NCBI GenBank assembly: GCA_021820445.1
Contig: JAKADN010000008.1
Coordinates: forward strand, 1-45,712
Direction of reading: 5' to 3'
Length of the DNA: 45,712 nucleotides
From: Nitrospirota bacterium
Lineage (GTDB): Bacteria; Nitrospirota; Leptospirillia; Leptospirillales; Leptospirillaceae
Numbering within the stretch: the stretch's first letter is position 1; each line of letters begins with the position of its first letter. The notes beneath the pieces are model-generated. The model was not told where the DNA came from and ran no database searches. It saw only the letters and a list, made by a program, of their open reading frames with translations. Positions 7,980-17,501 of the stretch are shown here, piece after piece. A program made the position numbers and the translations under genes.

Positions 7980-8472
7980 GCTGCCGGTTCTCCGCCTCGT
8001 TGGCGATGGAGATTTTGACGAGAATGCTGTAAGCGAAAACGAGTATCAGAACAATCACGACATAGAGAATAAGTTGAAGGGAATGGTAGGAAAAGTCCCC
8101 GAATCGTTCGCTTTCCTTGTAGGAGGACTGGGCTTCGACAAGAAGAATGCGCCGAATGGTGGAAATGATCCCGATCAGAATGAAGGAGGCGATCGGGAAA
8201 CGCCTTCTGCCAAGATAACTGAGCATGATCCATAAAAGCTCGAGAATGATGACGACAAATAGCATGTCGTTTATCAGCTGGAGGACGGAATCTGTCTTGA
8301 GATCGGTCAGACCCATGGCCGAATGAACGAGGACGATCACCGCCCCGGACATCAGAAAGACGGCGACAATCAGATGAATGATGTCGTCGATCCTCAAAAG
8401 GACTTTTCTTAATCTCTGGACAAACTCGATATGACCGTCTGGTCGGGGCAAATGGGGGGAGGGATCGATCAC
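7972..8472 (-). CDS. psiE: PsiE-family membrane protein
   Basis: A 166-residue protein with four predicted membrane spans, matching the PsiE (phosphate-starvation-inducible) family. Recognisable parts are the LRKVLLRIDDIIHLIVAVF opening, the second helix pair around LINDMLFVVIILELLWI and the PIASFILIGIISTIRRILL block. The molecular function of PsiE is not known. The start is GTG at 8472. It lies 16 bases after the gltX stop on the same strand and overlaps the downstream lipoprotein gene. No phosphate-control site is evident. Confidence 0.8.
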   Translation of the reverse strand: MIDPSPHLPRPDGHIEFVQRLRKVLLRIDDIIHLIVAVFLMSGAVIVLVHSAMGLTDLKTDSVLQLINDMLFVVIILELLWIMLSYLGRRRFPIASFILIGIISTIRRILLVEAQSSYKESERFGDFSYHSLQLILYVVIVLILVFAYSILVKISIANEAENRQHD

Positions 8473-8488
8473 CGGTCACCTTCCTTCA

Positions 8489-9913
8489 TTAAGCGTGAGT
8501 TTCGTCTTCGTTGAATGGTTCCCGAGAAAGCCGCAAAGCCTCTTCCATCCTGGCAAGGACGATCTCGCGCCCCGCGAGAAGAAGAACCTCGAAGATCCCC
8601 GGGCTGACAGTTTTCCCGGTGATGGCCACGCGAACCGGCTGGGCCAGTTCTCCGAGTTTCAGGTGCAACGACTCCCCCACCTGGGCAAAAACGTTCCGGA
8701 GGGATTCTCCCGTCCAGTCGTCAAGGGCCATAAAGGAGAGGGAAAGATCCTCCAGGACAGAGGAGTTGGCGGGGGTGAGAACTTTCTTGCGGGCTTCCGG
8801 ATCAATCGACCGTGAGCGATCCAGAAAAGGAAGGGCGAACTGGGCCAGATCTTTCACCGTTTTTGACCGCCCCTTGAGCTCGTCGATCACCCGCGTCCAA
8901 TGGGCAGGATCAGAGGCCTGGGGAAGGGGATCCGGCAGGGGCGGGAGCGCTTCTTTGACAAGAGGAACAAGATCGACCCCCGGGGTATCCTTGATATAGT
9001 GGGCGTTAAGCCATAGAAGCTTTTCAGGATTGAAGACAGACGGGGATGAGCCGACATGGTCGAGATCGAAGTACTGAATCAGTTCCTCCCGGGAAAAGAT
9101 CTCCTGATCCTTGTGGGACCATCCCAGCCGAACAAGATAATTCACCAGAGCCTGGGGGAGGAATCCCATCTCGCGGTAGGCCATAACGGAGGTGGCTCCG
9201 TGCCTTTTGGAGAGCCGTGTTCTATCGGGTCCATAGATCATGGGAAGATGGGCAAAATCCGGGAGCGGAGCGCCCAGGGCCCTGAAGATTGGGATCTGAC
9301 GGGGAGTATTGTTGATATGGTCGTCTCCCCGGATAACGTGGGTGATCTTCATGTCGACATCGTCGACAACCACCGCGAAATTGTAGGTGGGGACCCCGTC
9401 GGTCCGGATGATGATCAGATCGTCCAAGACGGCGCTGTCGAAGGAGAGGGGACCCCGGATGAGGTCGTCAAAAACGATCGGTTCACGGTCGGGTGTGCGA
9501 AAACGGAGAACATGGGGACGATCGGGAGAAACCGAGCGTTCCCGGCAGCGGCCGTCGTATCGGGGAGGGAGGCCCTGTTTCATGGCCTCTGCTCTCTTCG
9601 ATTCAAGAAGGTCAGGCGGGCAGTCGCACCGGTAGGCGTGACCATTTTTAAGAAGAACCGAGGCGAGTTCCCGGTAACGGTCGAGACGTTCGGTCTGGTA
9701 AAAAGGTCCCTCGTCCCATGAAAGGTCTAGCCAGCCCATTCCCTCGAGGATAGCCGCGATGGATTCCTCGGTGGAACGTTCCCGGTCGGTGTCCTCGATA
9801 CGGAGGACCAGTGTTCCCCCGTAGTGCCGGGCGAGAAGAAAGTTGAAAAGGGCCGTTCGGGCTCCTCCCAGATGAAGATGGCCTGTCGGGCTGGGAGCGA
9901 ATCGAACGCGCAT
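8489..9913 (-). CDS. gltX: Glutamyl-tRNA synthetase
   Basis: A 474-residue class I synthetase that charges tRNA-Glu, and possibly tRNA-Gln if a transamidase pathway is used. The HIGH motif appears as GHLHLGG near residue 14 and the KMSKS-type motif as RLSKRHGA in the middle. A YRCDCPP...CRE segment resembles the bacterial zinc-binding insertion, but the usual last ligand is replaced by glutamate. The frame stays open far upstream to 10378, but MRVRFAPSPTGH is the conserved start. No good ribosome site precedes this ATG, so a nearby alternative start is possible. Confidence 0.93.
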   Translation of the reverse strand: MRVRFAPSPTGHLHLGGARTALFNFLLARHYGGTLVLRIEDTDRERSTEESIAAILEGMGWLDLSWDEGPFYQTERLDRYRELASVLLKNGHAYRCDCPPDLLESKRAEAMKQGLPPRYDGRCRERSVSPDRPHVLRFRTPDREPIVFDDLIRGPLSFDSAVLDDLIIIRTDGVPTYNFAVVVDDVDMKITHVIRGDDHINNTPRQIPIFRALGAPLPDFAHLPMIYGPDRTRLSKRHGATSVMAYREMGFLPQALVNYLVRLGWSHKDQEIFSREELIQYFDLDHVGSSPSVFNPEKLLWLNAHYIKDTPGVDLVPLVKEALPPLPDPLPQASDPAHWTRVIDELKGRSKTVKDLAQFALPFLDRSRSIDPEARKKVLTPANSSVLEDLSLSFMALDDWTGESLRNVFAQVGESLHLKLGELAQPVRVAITGKTVSPGIFEVLLLAGREIVLARMEEALRLSREPFNEDETHA

Positions 9914-10058
9914 GGAGGAATCTTTGGGCAGGGGCAAGGCGGAAGTCCTGGGTTTGAGCGTGAATTCCGGAATGGATTTTAAATAAGAATAACATGGTCG
10001 AGGGGGACGGACAAACGGAAAAACAAGTCTGGAAAGAGGCCTTTCAAAAGGCGGCGTT

Positions 10059-10087
10059 TTGACCTGTCGGGGAAGGCGGTCTATAAT
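10059..10087 (+). promoter_or_regulatory. Near-consensus sigma-70 promoter of the nadB-clpB operon
   Basis: TTGACC (10059-10064), a 17-base spacer and a perfect TATAAT (10082-10087). It is the best housekeeping promoter in the window. Transcription would start near 10094, about 57 bases before the preferred lipoprotein start. No HspR inverted repeat or CIRCE-type repeat was seen around it. Confidence 0.75.
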
Positions 10088-10150
10088 TCCAACGCGTGTG
10101 CCCGGGAGGGCGCCATCGGAAATGTGATTCGATTGAGGGCTGGGGTGAAG

Positions 10151-10690
10151 ATGATTGGGGAAAAAAAACGAATCTCCCGGGGGGTCATGGGGGTTCTGAG
10201 AAGAAAATTCAACGGGCCGATTCTTCTCCTGGTCGTTGCGGTGGCCCTGGTTGCGGCCGGGTGTGGGGAGGTCAAGCCTCTGACTCCGGATGAGCAGTCG
10301 CTTGTTTCCGCCTGGAAGATTGGGAAGTCGATCCAGAGAGCCTATTCCAAGGAGTCGGTGGACGATGTCGTCTCCCATTTGAGTTCACCACTGGCTACCC
10401 GGCCGGAGACGCGGGCTCAGCTGACCCGGTTGTTCGGAATGTTCCGGAAGCTGGACCTGACCCTGGTCATGGATTCCGGAGAGGTGGATCCAACGACGCA
10501 TTCGATTACCTTCCATGCCCATTGGACGATGACAGGTCTCCCCAAGTCGCGATCCGGCCCACGCTATTTTCAGACGGGGGAGTGCCGGATTGTCGTCTCG
10601 ATGGCGAAGGCCCCCCATCCATCGCGGATCGAATCCATTTCGGGCGACACCTTCCTGGCTGCTCCTGCGAAGCTTTCCCCGCAAACATGA
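10151..10690 (+). CDS. Small lipoprotein, first gene of the stress operon
   Basis: About 179 residues. A basic N terminus and hydrophobic segment lead to the lipobox LVAAGC (cysteine near residue 38 from this start), so the protein is probably lipid-anchored. The mature domain of about 140 residues, with FHAHWTMTG near the middle, looks like a small NTF2-like fold, but I cannot assign it. ATG 10151 has GAGGG 11 bases upstream; GTG 10124 and ATG 10187 are alternatives. Its TGA overlaps the nadB ATG (ATGA at 10687-10690), which implies translational coupling. Confidence 0.7.
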   Translation: MIGEKKRISRGVMGVLRRKFNGPILLLVVAVALVAAGCGEVKPLTPDEQSLVSAWKIGKSIQRAYSKESVDDVVSHLSSPLATRPETRAQLTRLFGMFRKLDLTLVMDSGEVDPTTHSITFHAHWTMTGLPKSRSGPRYFQTGECRIVVSMAKAPHPSRIESISGDTFLAAPAKLSPQT

Positions 10691-12261
10691 CAGGGGGGCC
10701 GAAACCAAAGAGAATCGCGGCGGATTTTCTAATCGTGGGGGGAGGAATCGCCGGTTATCAGACGGCCCTTGATCTCCTTCCCCTGGGAAGTGTTGCCCTG
10801 GCATCCCGGGGGTCGATCTCTTCCGGGAGCTCTTACTACGCCCAGGGAGGGCTCGCGATTCCATGGGGCTTTGACAGGGACGCCATCGACTCCCATGTCG
10901 AAGACACGATCCGTGCGGGAGCCGGACTCTGCGATGAGGAGAGGGTTCGTCTCCTGATCGAAGACGCCGAAGAAGCGTTCGCCACCCTGGTCTCCTACGG
11001 GGTTCCCTTCGACAGAAACGAAAAGGGAGAAATCCTTTTCACGCGGGAAGCGGCTCATTCCCGTCCACGGATCGTCCATGCGGGAGGAGACAAGACTGGA
11101 TCGCTCATTTTAAAGACGTTGGCTCAAAACGTCCACGGCCATGAGCGTTTCACATTTCTGACCCCTTACCGCCTGACCCGGCTCCTCAAAGGACGCGACG
11201 GCCGGGTGGCGGGAGGGCTCTTCATGGATGAAACCGGGGAAGAGTGGCTGGAGATCGTCGCCAAGGCGACCATTATGGCGACCGGGGGATTCAGCGCCCT
11301 TTTTGCCAGAACAACCAATCCCCCATCGCAGGTGGGAGATGCCGCCGCGGTCTGCCATCGGGCAGGAGCGGAACTTGAACGCCTGGCCTTCACCCAGTTT
11401 CATCCGACCGTTCTCGACCTTCCGGGAGAGGCTCCCTTTCTTTTGACCGAGGCCCTCCGGGGAGAGGGGGGACACGTGGTGAACGAAGCGGGGGAGCGCA
11501 TACTGTTCAGGTATCATCCGGATGGAGAGCTGGCCCCGCGGGATGTGGTCTCCCGGGCCCTCTGGCTCGAAGCCCGCGCCCATCCCGAATCGGCACTCTA
11601 CCTGTCGGTGACCCACCTTCCGGCCCTTTACCTGAAGGAGAGGTTTCCCCAGGTCTTTAACCACTGTCTGTCGGTCGGCATCGACCTCTCACGGGATCGT
11701 GCGCCAATCCGCCCGGCCGCCCATTTTCAGATGGGGGGAATCAAAAGCGATATGGAGGGGAGGACGTCCCTTCCCGGACTCTATGCCGTGGGTGAGGTGG
11801 CGAGCACCAGGGTTCATGGGGCGAACCGCCTGGCATCCAACTCTCTTCTCGAAGCGCTGGTCATGGGCCACAGGGTCGTCCATGGAATCGTATCAGACCG
11901 GATCGGAGACGGGGCTTTGGGTCTGGTTTCCGAGGAAGAGAGGGACGTTCCCCGGGTCATTCCGACGCTTCCTCCCGGACAGGTGACGATGAAAATGGTG
12001 CAGAACATTCTGTGGGAAAAGGCAGGAATTGTCCGCTTTCTCTCCCTGGTACAGTCCGGCCGGGAGGAGATCAGGGGCTATCTTTCCAGGATGCGGGAAG
12101 GCCCGGTCACGACGGAAGGGGTCCTTTTGTGGAACGCCCTTGAGCTTTCGCGGGAGATTTTTGACGATCTCCTTGTCGCTCCGAGGGTGGGCGCGAACTT
12201 TTTTCTTGACGAGTCTCCGGAAAATGCAGGATCCCCGGTTCGGGAGATAGAAAAAGGATAG
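10687..12261 (+). CDS. nadB: L-aspartate oxidase
   Basis: A 524-residue flavoprotein that oxidises L-aspartate to iminoaspartate, the first step of de novo NAD synthesis. It has the FAD-binding GGGIAGYQTALDL motif near residue 16, SSYYAQGGLA, the fumarate-reductase-type active-site blocks FTQFHPTVLD and LLTEALRGEGG, and the flavin-proximal GANRLASNSLLEALV. A longer reading from 10522 exists inside the upstream gene; the ATG at 10687, overlapping its stop, is the proper start. The dnaJ-type gene begins three bases after its stop. Presence in a chaperone operon is unusual. Confidence 0.93.
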   Translation: MTGGPKPKRIAADFLIVGGGIAGYQTALDLLPLGSVALASRGSISSGSSYYAQGGLAIPWGFDRDAIDSHVEDTIRAGAGLCDEERVRLLIEDAEEAFATLVSYGVPFDRNEKGEILFTREAAHSRPRIVHAGGDKTGSLILKTLAQNVHGHERFTFLTPYRLTRLLKGRDGRVAGGLFMDETGEEWLEIVAKATIMATGGFSALFARTTNPPSQVGDAAAVCHRAGAELERLAFTQFHPTVLDLPGEAPFLLTEALRGEGGHVVNEAGERILFRYHPDGELAPRDVVSRALWLEARAHPESALYLSVTHLPALYLKERFPQVFNHCLSVGIDLSRDRAPIRPAAHFQMGGIKSDMEGRTSLPGLYAVGEVASTRVHGANRLASNSLLEALVMGHRVVHGIVSDRIGDGALGLVSEEERDVPRVIPTLPPGQVTMKMVQNILWEKAGIVRFLSLVQSGREEIRGYLSRMREGPVTTEGVLLWNALELSREIFDDLLVAPRVGANFFLDESPENAGSPVREIEKG

Positions 12262-12264
12262 GGA

Positions 12265-13134
12265 ATGGCAAAGGATTTTTATGACCGTCTCGGAGTCGAC
12301 CGGAAAGCGACCTCCGAAGAGATCAAGAAGGCCTATCGAAAGCTTGCCCGCCAATACCACCCCGATGTCAACCCGAACAACAAGGAGGCGGAGCTCCGCT
12401 TCAAGGAGATCAACGAAGCCTACGAGACTCTTTCGGACGAGGACAAGAGAAAGGAATACGACGCGGTTCTCTCCGGGGGCGGAGCAGGCCGGGGGAGAGC
12501 CGCCTCTCAGGGAGGGACGGGACACCCCTTCGAGGATTTTTCCGGAGAAGGGATGGGAGATTTTTGGGACCTGTTCGGGGGAATGGGGCGAGGGGGAGGG
12601 ACCGTCCTCTCGGAGGTCCACCTGACTCTGACATTTCGTGAGGCGGCGCTCGGGGCGGACAAATCGGTCCTCCTGACCGACGTTTCCGGGAAGAAGCCCG
12701 AACAGGTGACGCTTCGGATTCCTGCCGGAATCGAGGCGGGAATGGCCTTTACCCTCCAAGTCGGGTCCGGTTCCCGATCCCGTATGGTCCGGGTGGTCAT
12801 CGACGACATTATGCCGGATCTCCTGTTCCGGAGACAGGGGTCGGACCTTCTCCTCGATTGCCCGGTCAAGCTCTCCGAACTCCTGTACGGGGCAACGGTC
12901 ACCGTCCCGACCCTCGAGGGGGAGGCCCGCCTCAAGATTCCTCCGGGGACTAAGGCCGGCCAGACGTTCCGGATGAAGGGAAAAGGGGTGGCCTCTCCGG
13001 TGGACCATGAAAAAGGACATCTGTTCGTCAAGGTCCTTCCGGTTCTTCCCCCCCGGGTTCCCGACTCTCTTGAATCCTGCATCCGCGAACTCGACAGCCA
13101 TTATCCGCCGGACTTCCGATGGAAGACCCGGTGA
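12265..13134 (+). CDS. cbpA: CbpA/DnaJ-type co-chaperone without zinc finger
   Basis: A 289-residue Hsp40. It has an N-terminal J-domain (residues 4-68, with HPDVNPN), a glycine/phenylalanine-rich linker (about 70-110) and two C-terminal substrate-binding domains (from about 115). The cysteine-rich zinc domain of true DnaJ is absent, so it is the CbpA or type II class. It recruits unfolded clients to DnaK and works with ClpB in disaggregation, which fits the operon. It starts three bases after nadB and is followed 48 bases later by the hspR-like gene. Confidence 0.9.
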   Translation: MAKDFYDRLGVDRKATSEEIKKAYRKLARQYHPDVNPNNKEAELRFKEINEAYETLSDEDKRKEYDAVLSGGGAGRGRAASQGGTGHPFEDFSGEGMGDFWDLFGGMGRGGGTVLSEVHLTLTFREAALGADKSVLLTDVSGKKPEQVTLRIPAGIEAGMAFTLQVGSGSRSRMVRVVIDDIMPDLLFRRQGSDLLLDCPVKLSELLYGATVTVPTLEGEARLKIPPGTKAGQTFRMKGKGVASPVDHEKGHLFVKVLPVLPPRVPDSLESCIRELDSHYPPDFRWKTR

Positions 13135-13182
13135 TCCGGGAAAGAGGGTCCCGTCTCCCGTTGTCGTCAAGGAGGATGACCG

Positions 13183-13503
13183 ATGGTTGAGAAAGAATAT
13201 CCAGAAGTCCCGGGCCGGCCCATGCCGGTCGAATGGGTCACGGAAACCTTTGCGGTCTCCAGGCGAACCCTGTCCCTCCTGGTCCGGGAAGGCCTCGTCG
13301 AGATCGAAAAAGAGGGGGCAGCGCCTTTTCTTCGCCCTGAAATGATCGAGCGCGTAAGGGTCATCATGACTCTCCGGAAGGAACTGGGCGTGAACCTGGC
13401 GGGTGTCGAAATCATTCTGCGCCTCAGGCACCAGCTCCTCTGGCACCGGAACCGCTTCCGGGACTCCCAGTCGGAATCCTGCATCGATAACGACCCGTCA
13501 TAG
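13183..13503 (+). CDS. HspR-like MerR-family regulator
   Basis: A 106-residue protein with an N-terminal winged helix-turn-helix (about residues 15-60; FAVSRRTLSLLVREGLVEI) and the segment ELGVNLAGVEIILRLRHQL, which is characteristic of HspR. HspR represses dnaK, clpB and their own operons in several bacteria, and CbpM, a relative, binds CbpA. The order cbpA, hspR, clpB matches known heat-shock autoregulatory units. AAGGAGG lies just before the ATG. I did not find a clear HspR inverted repeat (HAIR) in the intergenic regions, so the operator is unknown. Confidence 0.8.
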   Translation: MVEKEYPEVPGRPMPVEWVTETFAVSRRTLSLLVREGLVEIEKEGAAPFLRPEMIERVRVIMTLRKELGVNLAGVEIILRLRHQLLWHRNRFRDSQSESCIDNDPS

Positions 13504-13558
13504 CATGCCAAAAAGCGGGAACCACTCTGAACCTTGAAATGATCAGGGAGGAACGACC

Positions 13559-16165
13559 ATGGATGTGAACAAGCTGACCCAGAAATCTCAGGAAGCATTG
13601 CAGAGGGCTGTCGACCTGGCGCGACAGAAAGGCAATACCGAGGTGGAGCCGCTGCACCTTCTCAAGGCCCTTCTGGAGCAGGAGGGGGGCATTGTCCCTG
13701 CGATCCTCCTGAAAATGGAGGTCTCCCCCGAAGAGCTTCTCAGAAAGGTCGACGAACAGCTGGGGCTCCTCCCAAGGGTCGAGGGGGGTTCCGGGGGGCC
13801 CTATCTTTCCAGGAATCTCTCGTTCCTGCTCGACAAGGCGCTGGAGGAGACCCGTCCCTTCAAGGACGATTATGTCAGCACCGAACACATCCTGCTGGCC
13901 ATGACCGAAAGCACCGGCCCCGAAAGCCGGATTTTCAAATCGTTCAAGCTGACCCGGGAAAAGACCCTTGCGGCTCTCACCGAGGTGCGGGGCAACCAGC
14001 GCGTCACCGATCCGAATCCCGAGGAGCGCTACCAGGCTCTCGAAAAATTCGGGAAGGACCTGACGGCGCTTGCCCGCCAGAACAAGCTCGATCCCGTCAT
14101 CGGTCGCGACGAAGAGATCCGGCGTGTGATCCAGGTCCTCTCCCGCAGGACCAAGAACAACCCTGTCCTGATCGGCGATCCTGGCGTCGGAAAGACGGCC
14201 ATCGTCGAGGGGCTCGCCCTTCGGATCGTGGCGGGGGACGTTCCCGAGGGGCTCAAGGACAAGACGATCTTTTCTCTCGACCTGGGAGCCCTTCTGGCTG
14301 GCGCGAAATACCGGGGGGACTTTGAGGAGCGTCTCAAGGCCGTGCTGAAGGAGATCAGCGCGGCATCGGGACGGATCATCCTCTTCATTGACGAGCTCCA
14401 TACCATCGTCCGGGCGGGGGCGACCGAAGGGGCCATGGACGCCTCCAATCTGCTGAAGCCCGCCCTGGCGCGGGGGGAACTCCGGGCGATCGGCGCCACG
14501 ACCCTGGACGAATACCGTCAGTACATCGAAAAAGACGCGGCCCTCGAGCGCCGATTCCAGCCCGTCTTCGTGGGGGAACCCTCCATCGACGACACGATCG
14601 CCATTCTCCGGGGCCTCAAGGAAAAATACGAGATTCACCATGGGGTCCGGATCAAGGACTCGGCAATCGTGGCGGCGGCGATTCTCTCCCATCGCTACAT
14701 CACCGGCCGATTCCTTCCGGACAAGGCCATCGACCTGATCGACGAGTCGGCGAGCCGCCTCCGGGTGGCGATCGACAGCATGCCGCTCGAGCTCGATGAG
14801 GTGGACCGCAAGATCCGACAGCTCGAAATCGAGAAGATGGCCCTTTCCAAGGAGGACGACGAAGAAAGCCGGAAAAAGAAGGCCGATGTCGAAAACGAGC
14901 TCGAGGAGCTCAAAGGGCGCTTTTCGACCCTGAAGGCGCAGTGGGATGGGGAGAAGGCCCGGATCCAGGAGATCCGCGAGCTCAAGGAAAAGATCGAACA
15001 GTCCAAGCTCGATGCCGACGCCGCATTGCGGGAAGGCCAGTACGAAAAGGCGTCCCAGATCACCTACGGGACGATTCCGACCCTCCAGAAGTCCCTCGAT
15101 GCGGCCCAGGCCGCGATGGAGAAGGAAAGCCAGACCGGAGGCCGTCTTCTTAAAGAAGAGGTCTCGGAGGAGGATGTGGCCCAGGTGGTTTCGGCCTGGA
15201 CCGGGATCCCTGTGACCCGCATGATGGAAGGGGAGCTTCAGAAGCTTCTGAAGATGGAGGAGCGCCTCTCCCAGCGCGTCGTGGGCCAGAAGGAGGCGGT
15301 CGTGGCCGTGTCGAACGCCATCCGGCGCGCCAGAGCCGGAATTCAGGACCCGAACCGGCCCCTCGGTTCCTTTTTCTTCCTGGGTCCGACCGGGGTGGGA
15401 AAGACGGAGCTCGCCAAAAGCCTGGCCGAATTCCTCTTCGACAACGACCAGGCGATGATCCGCATCGACATGTCGGAATACATGGAGAAGCATTCGGTGG
15501 CGCGCCTCATCGGTGCCCCGCCCGGATACGTCGGTTACGAGGAGGGGGGGCAGCTGACGGAGGCCATCCGGCGCCGTCCTTATTCGGTCATCCTCCTCGA
15601 CGAGATGGAAAAGGCCCATCCGGACGTCTTCAACGTGCTTCTCCAGGTTCTGGACGACGGGCGTCTCACCGACGGTCAGGGACGGGTGGTGGACTTCAAG
15701 AACACCGTCATCATCATGACCTCGAACATCGCCTCTGACGTCATTCGTGATTCGGCCGGGGTTCCCGAGGCCGAGGTGCGGCGAAAGGTGATGGAGATTC
15801 TCGGGCGCTCCCTTCGGCCGGAGTTTCTGAACCGGATCGACGAGATCATTCTCTTCCATCCCCTCACCATGGCCGAAATCATGCAGATCGTCGACATCCA
15901 GCTTTCGTCGATCAACAAGCGGCTCAAGGACCAGAATATCGTTCTTGCCCTGACCGACCGGGCCCGGGAAGAGCTGGCTCAGGTCGGATTCGATCCGGTC
16001 TTCGGAGCCCGGCCACTCAAGCGGGCGATCCAGCAGGCCATCATGAATCCGCTGGCCCAGCAGATCCTGGCCCGGACCGTCCAGAAGGGTGGAACAATCG
16101 AAGTCGACTGGGACGGGGCGAATTTCCTGTTCAATTCGGCGGCTGTGTCCGGAGAGAGTTCGTGA
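13559..16165 (+). CDS. clpB: ClpB disaggregase
   Basis: An 868-residue Hsp100. It has a double-Clp N domain (1-145), a first AAA+ ring with Walker A GDPGVGKT (206-213), Walker B ILFIDE and pore loop [11 protein letters not shown] coiled-coil middle domain follows (about 410-525), then a second AAA+ ring with [15 protein letters not shown] and pore loop GYVGYEEGG, and a C-terminal domain. It extracts proteins from aggregates together with DnaK and the CbpA-type partner encoded upstream. All catalytic motifs are intact and the length is normal. GGGAGG precedes the ATG, and its TGA overlaps the GTG start of the next gene. Confidence 0.97.
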   Translation: MDVNKLTQKSQEALQRAVDLARQKGNTEVEPLHLLKALLEQEGGIVPAILLKMEVSPEELLRKVDEQLGLLPRVEGGSGGPYLSRNLSFLLDKALEETRPFKDDYVSTEHILLAMTESTGPESRIFKSFKLTREKTLAALTEVRGNQRVTDPNPEERYQALEKFGKDLTALARQNKLDPVIGRDEEIRRVIQVLSRRTKNNPVLIGDPGVGKTAIVEGLALRIVAGDVPEGLKDKTIFSLDLGALLAGAKYRGDFEERLKAVLKEISAASGRIILFIDELHTIVRAGATEGAMDASNLLKPALARGELRAIGATTLDEYRQYIEKDAALERRFQPVFVGEPSIDDTIAILRGLKEKYEIHHGVRIKDSAIVAAAILSHRYITGRFLPDKAIDLIDESASRLRVAIDSMPLELDEVDRKIRQLEIEKMALSKEDDEESRKKKADVENELEELKGRFSTLKAQWDGEKARIQEIRELKEKIEQSKLDADAALREGQYEKASQITYGTIPTLQKSLDAAQAAMEKESQTGGRLLKEEVSEEDVAQVVSAWTGIPVTRMMEGELQKLLKMEERLSQRVVGQKEAVVAVSNAIRRARAGIQDPNRPLGSFFFLGPTGVGKTELAKSLAEFLFDNDQAMIRIDMSEYMEKHSVARLIGAPPGYVGYEEGGQLTEAIRRRPYSVILLDEMEKAHPDVFNVLLQVLDDGRLTDGQGRVVDFKNTVIIMTSNIASDVIRDSAGVPEAEVRRKVMEILGRSLRPEFLNRIDEIILFHPLTMAEIMQIVDIQLSSINKRLKDQNIVLALTDRAREELAQVGFDPVFGARPLKRAIQQAIMNPLAQQILARTVQKGGTIEVDWDGANFLFNSAAVSGESS

Positions 16166-16716
16166 CAGACGGGGGGACTCCGATCAGGGAGGGACTCCTT
16201 TTTACGCAGAATGCCGGCTTGGCGGAGCAGATATCAAGGACCGTTCTTCACTGGCCTCTCGAAATTCTTGTCCGGGATTCCTGGAAGGGGTGGGAGGGGG
16301 TCTCTCCCGACTGTCGGCTCCTTCTCATCGATCGGGGAACCATTCCGTCGGTCGATCTGTCGGACCGTCATTTCCGGATCATCCTCTGCGGGGAGGGGGA
16401 GGCGCTCCTTGAGGCCCTCACGGAATTTCTTTATCTTCGCGAACCTCTCTCCCAGGCGGTGGGGATCGAACACCTTCTCCACACCAAGTGCCGGCAGTAC
16501 CTGAAGGCGGTGTCGAGTCTGAAGGAATCGGACTCGGCCTATTCCTTCTTTTCCGACCTTCTGGACCGGATGCTCATCCCGACCGCTCTCGACGTGACCG
16601 AAGGAAACCAGCACAAGGCCTCCCGTATCCTGGGGATCAGTCGGACGACCTTCCGCAGCAAGATGAAATCGATCACGGAAGGGGAACGAGGTCCTGAAAA
16701 TGGAGATTGTTGCTAA
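16162..16716 (+). CDS. Small regulator with a Fis-type helix-turn-helix
   Basis: A 184-residue protein whose C terminus (about residues 143-170; [23 protein letters not shown]) is a Fis or NtrC-type DNA-binding helix-turn-helix. The first 140 residues have no ATPase motifs and resemble a degenerate receiver-like alpha/beta fold, but I cannot name it. The GTG start at 16162 overlaps the clpB stop (GTGA), so it is coupled to clpB. It may be an operon-specific regulator or an orphan DNA-binding end of a sigma-54 activator. Confidence 0.7.
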   Translation: MTDGGTPIREGLLFTQNAGLAEQISRTVLHWPLEILVRDSWKGWEGVSPDCRLLLIDRGTIPSVDLSDRHFRIILCGEGEALLEALTEFLYLREPLSQAVGIEHLLHTKCRQYLKAVSSLKESDSAYSFFSDLLDRMLIPTALDVTEGNQHKASRILGISRTTFRSKMKSITEGERGPENGDCC

Positions 16717-16805
16717 ATGCATGTTAATATTATTTAAATATAATTTTATTCCTTTTTTGTGTCTTGGGTTTGATCAAAAAATTCTGTGATTTCTGGTCAG
16801 GACGC

Positions 16806-16834
16806 TTGACAGATCGGTCGGTTCAGTGTAATTT
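16806..16834 (+). promoter_or_regulatory. Candidate promoter for the HU gene, with upstream AT-rich stretch
   Basis: TTGACA at 16806-16811 is a consensus -35 element. The -10 element is either TGTAAT (16827-16832, spacing 15) or TAATTT (16829-16834, spacing 17). The preceding 16717-16790 is strongly AT-rich with runs of A and T and could act as an UP element. Confidence 0.5.
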
Positions 16835-16889
16835 CCCCGATGGACGTTGTATTTTTCATAATTAAAATGCGAAAGGGGGGAAGAAAACG

Positions 16890-17165
16890 ATGAAAAAATC
16901 GGAACTCGTGGACAAGATCTCCCAGTCCGCAAAGATCAACAAGACCCAGGCGAACGAAGCTCTGAATGCCGCTGTCGAGGCCATCAAGAAGGCCCTCAAG
17001 AAGGACAGCGAGCGCGTGACCCTTCCCGGGTTCGGGACCTTTTCGACCGTGAAGAGAAAGGCCCGCACCGGCCGGAACCCCCGTACTGGCCAGGAGATCA
17101 AGATCCCTGCGATGCGCGTTCCAAAATTTACTGCCGGAAAAGCCTTTAAGGCCGCCATCAAGTAA
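16890..17165 (+). CDS. hup: HU-family DNA-binding protein
   Basis: A 91-residue HU/IHF-type nucleoid protein. The order is helical dimerisation half (MKKSELVDKISQSAKINKTQA), the LPGFGTFSTVKRKARTGRNP motif, and the RNP-containing beta arm followed by the C-terminal helix. The GRNPRTGQEI arm is the typical DNA-binding, minor-groove-inserting segment. It bends and compacts DNA as a homodimer or heterodimer. It is a single-gene unit, with its own promoter and a hairpin at 17182-17205. Confidence 0.95.
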   Translation: MKKSELVDKISQSAKINKTQANEALNAAVEAIKKALKKDSERVTLPGFGTFSTVKRKARTGRNPRTGQEIKIPAMRVPKFTAGKAFKAAIK

Positions 17166-17181
17166 TTTGTCCCGAAGATGC

Positions 17182-17205
17182 GGGGCCATGGTCTTCCGTG
17201 GTCCC
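17182..17205 (+). terminator. Hairpin between the HU gene and tRNA-Val
   Basis: GGGGCCATGG (17182-17191) pairs with CCGTGGTCCC (17196-17205), with two G-T wobbles and a four-base loop. It starts 17 bases after the HU stop and ends 12 bases before the tRNA. It is followed by GTCTTG rather than a T-run. Confidence 0.5.
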
Positions 17206-17217
17206 GTCTTGTCCAGC

Positions 17218-17292
17218 AGGCACGTAGCTCAGGGGTGGAGCGCTACCTTGACACGGTAGAGGTCGGCGGTTCGAAACCGCCCGTGCCTACCA
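17218..17292 (+). tRNA. tRNA-Val (GAC anticodon)
   Basis: A 75-base cloverleaf. The acceptor stem AGGCACG pairs with CGTGCCT, followed by an encoded ACCA end. The D-arm is GCTC/GAGC, the anticodon stem is CTACC/GGTAG with loop TTGACAC (anticodon GAC, reading GUC and GUU), and the T-arm is GGCGG/CCGCC with TTCGAAA. The 3' CCA is encoded. No integrase or attachment-site duplication was seen next to it. Confidence 0.95.
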
Positions 17293-17501
17293 TTTCTTCA
17301 AGTCATTCTTTTGAAATTCCTCTTAATCATACGTTTCCAAAATTTGAGCAGTCCAAAGCGATTCATCCCGGGATGATCCGGTTTGATTCGGTGTCAGGTT
17401 GCCCTGAATTATGGAGATTTCCTTAGTCGCAGTGTCTCCTTACAGTCAGGTTCGGGCGCCAGAAGGAAAGTCGTGCGTTCTTTTTTTCCGAGAGGCACCG
17501 G

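Noticed and set aside
9914-10378. N-terminal extension of glutamyl-tRNA synthetase by 155 codons
   Set aside because: Family proteins start at the MRVRFAPSPTGH block; the extension has no similarity and runs antisense through the promoter of the next operon.
13424-15859. 811-codon minus-strand open frame opposite clpB
   Set aside because: It is antisense to the intact clpB gene, has no family resemblance, and its composition is the mirror of the clpB codon pattern in high-GC DNA.
17363-17376. 14-bp palindrome TCATCCCGGGATGA after tRNA-Val, considered as an attachment site
   Set aside because: No second copy, integrase or foreign segment is next to it, and it is not part of the tRNA 3' end.
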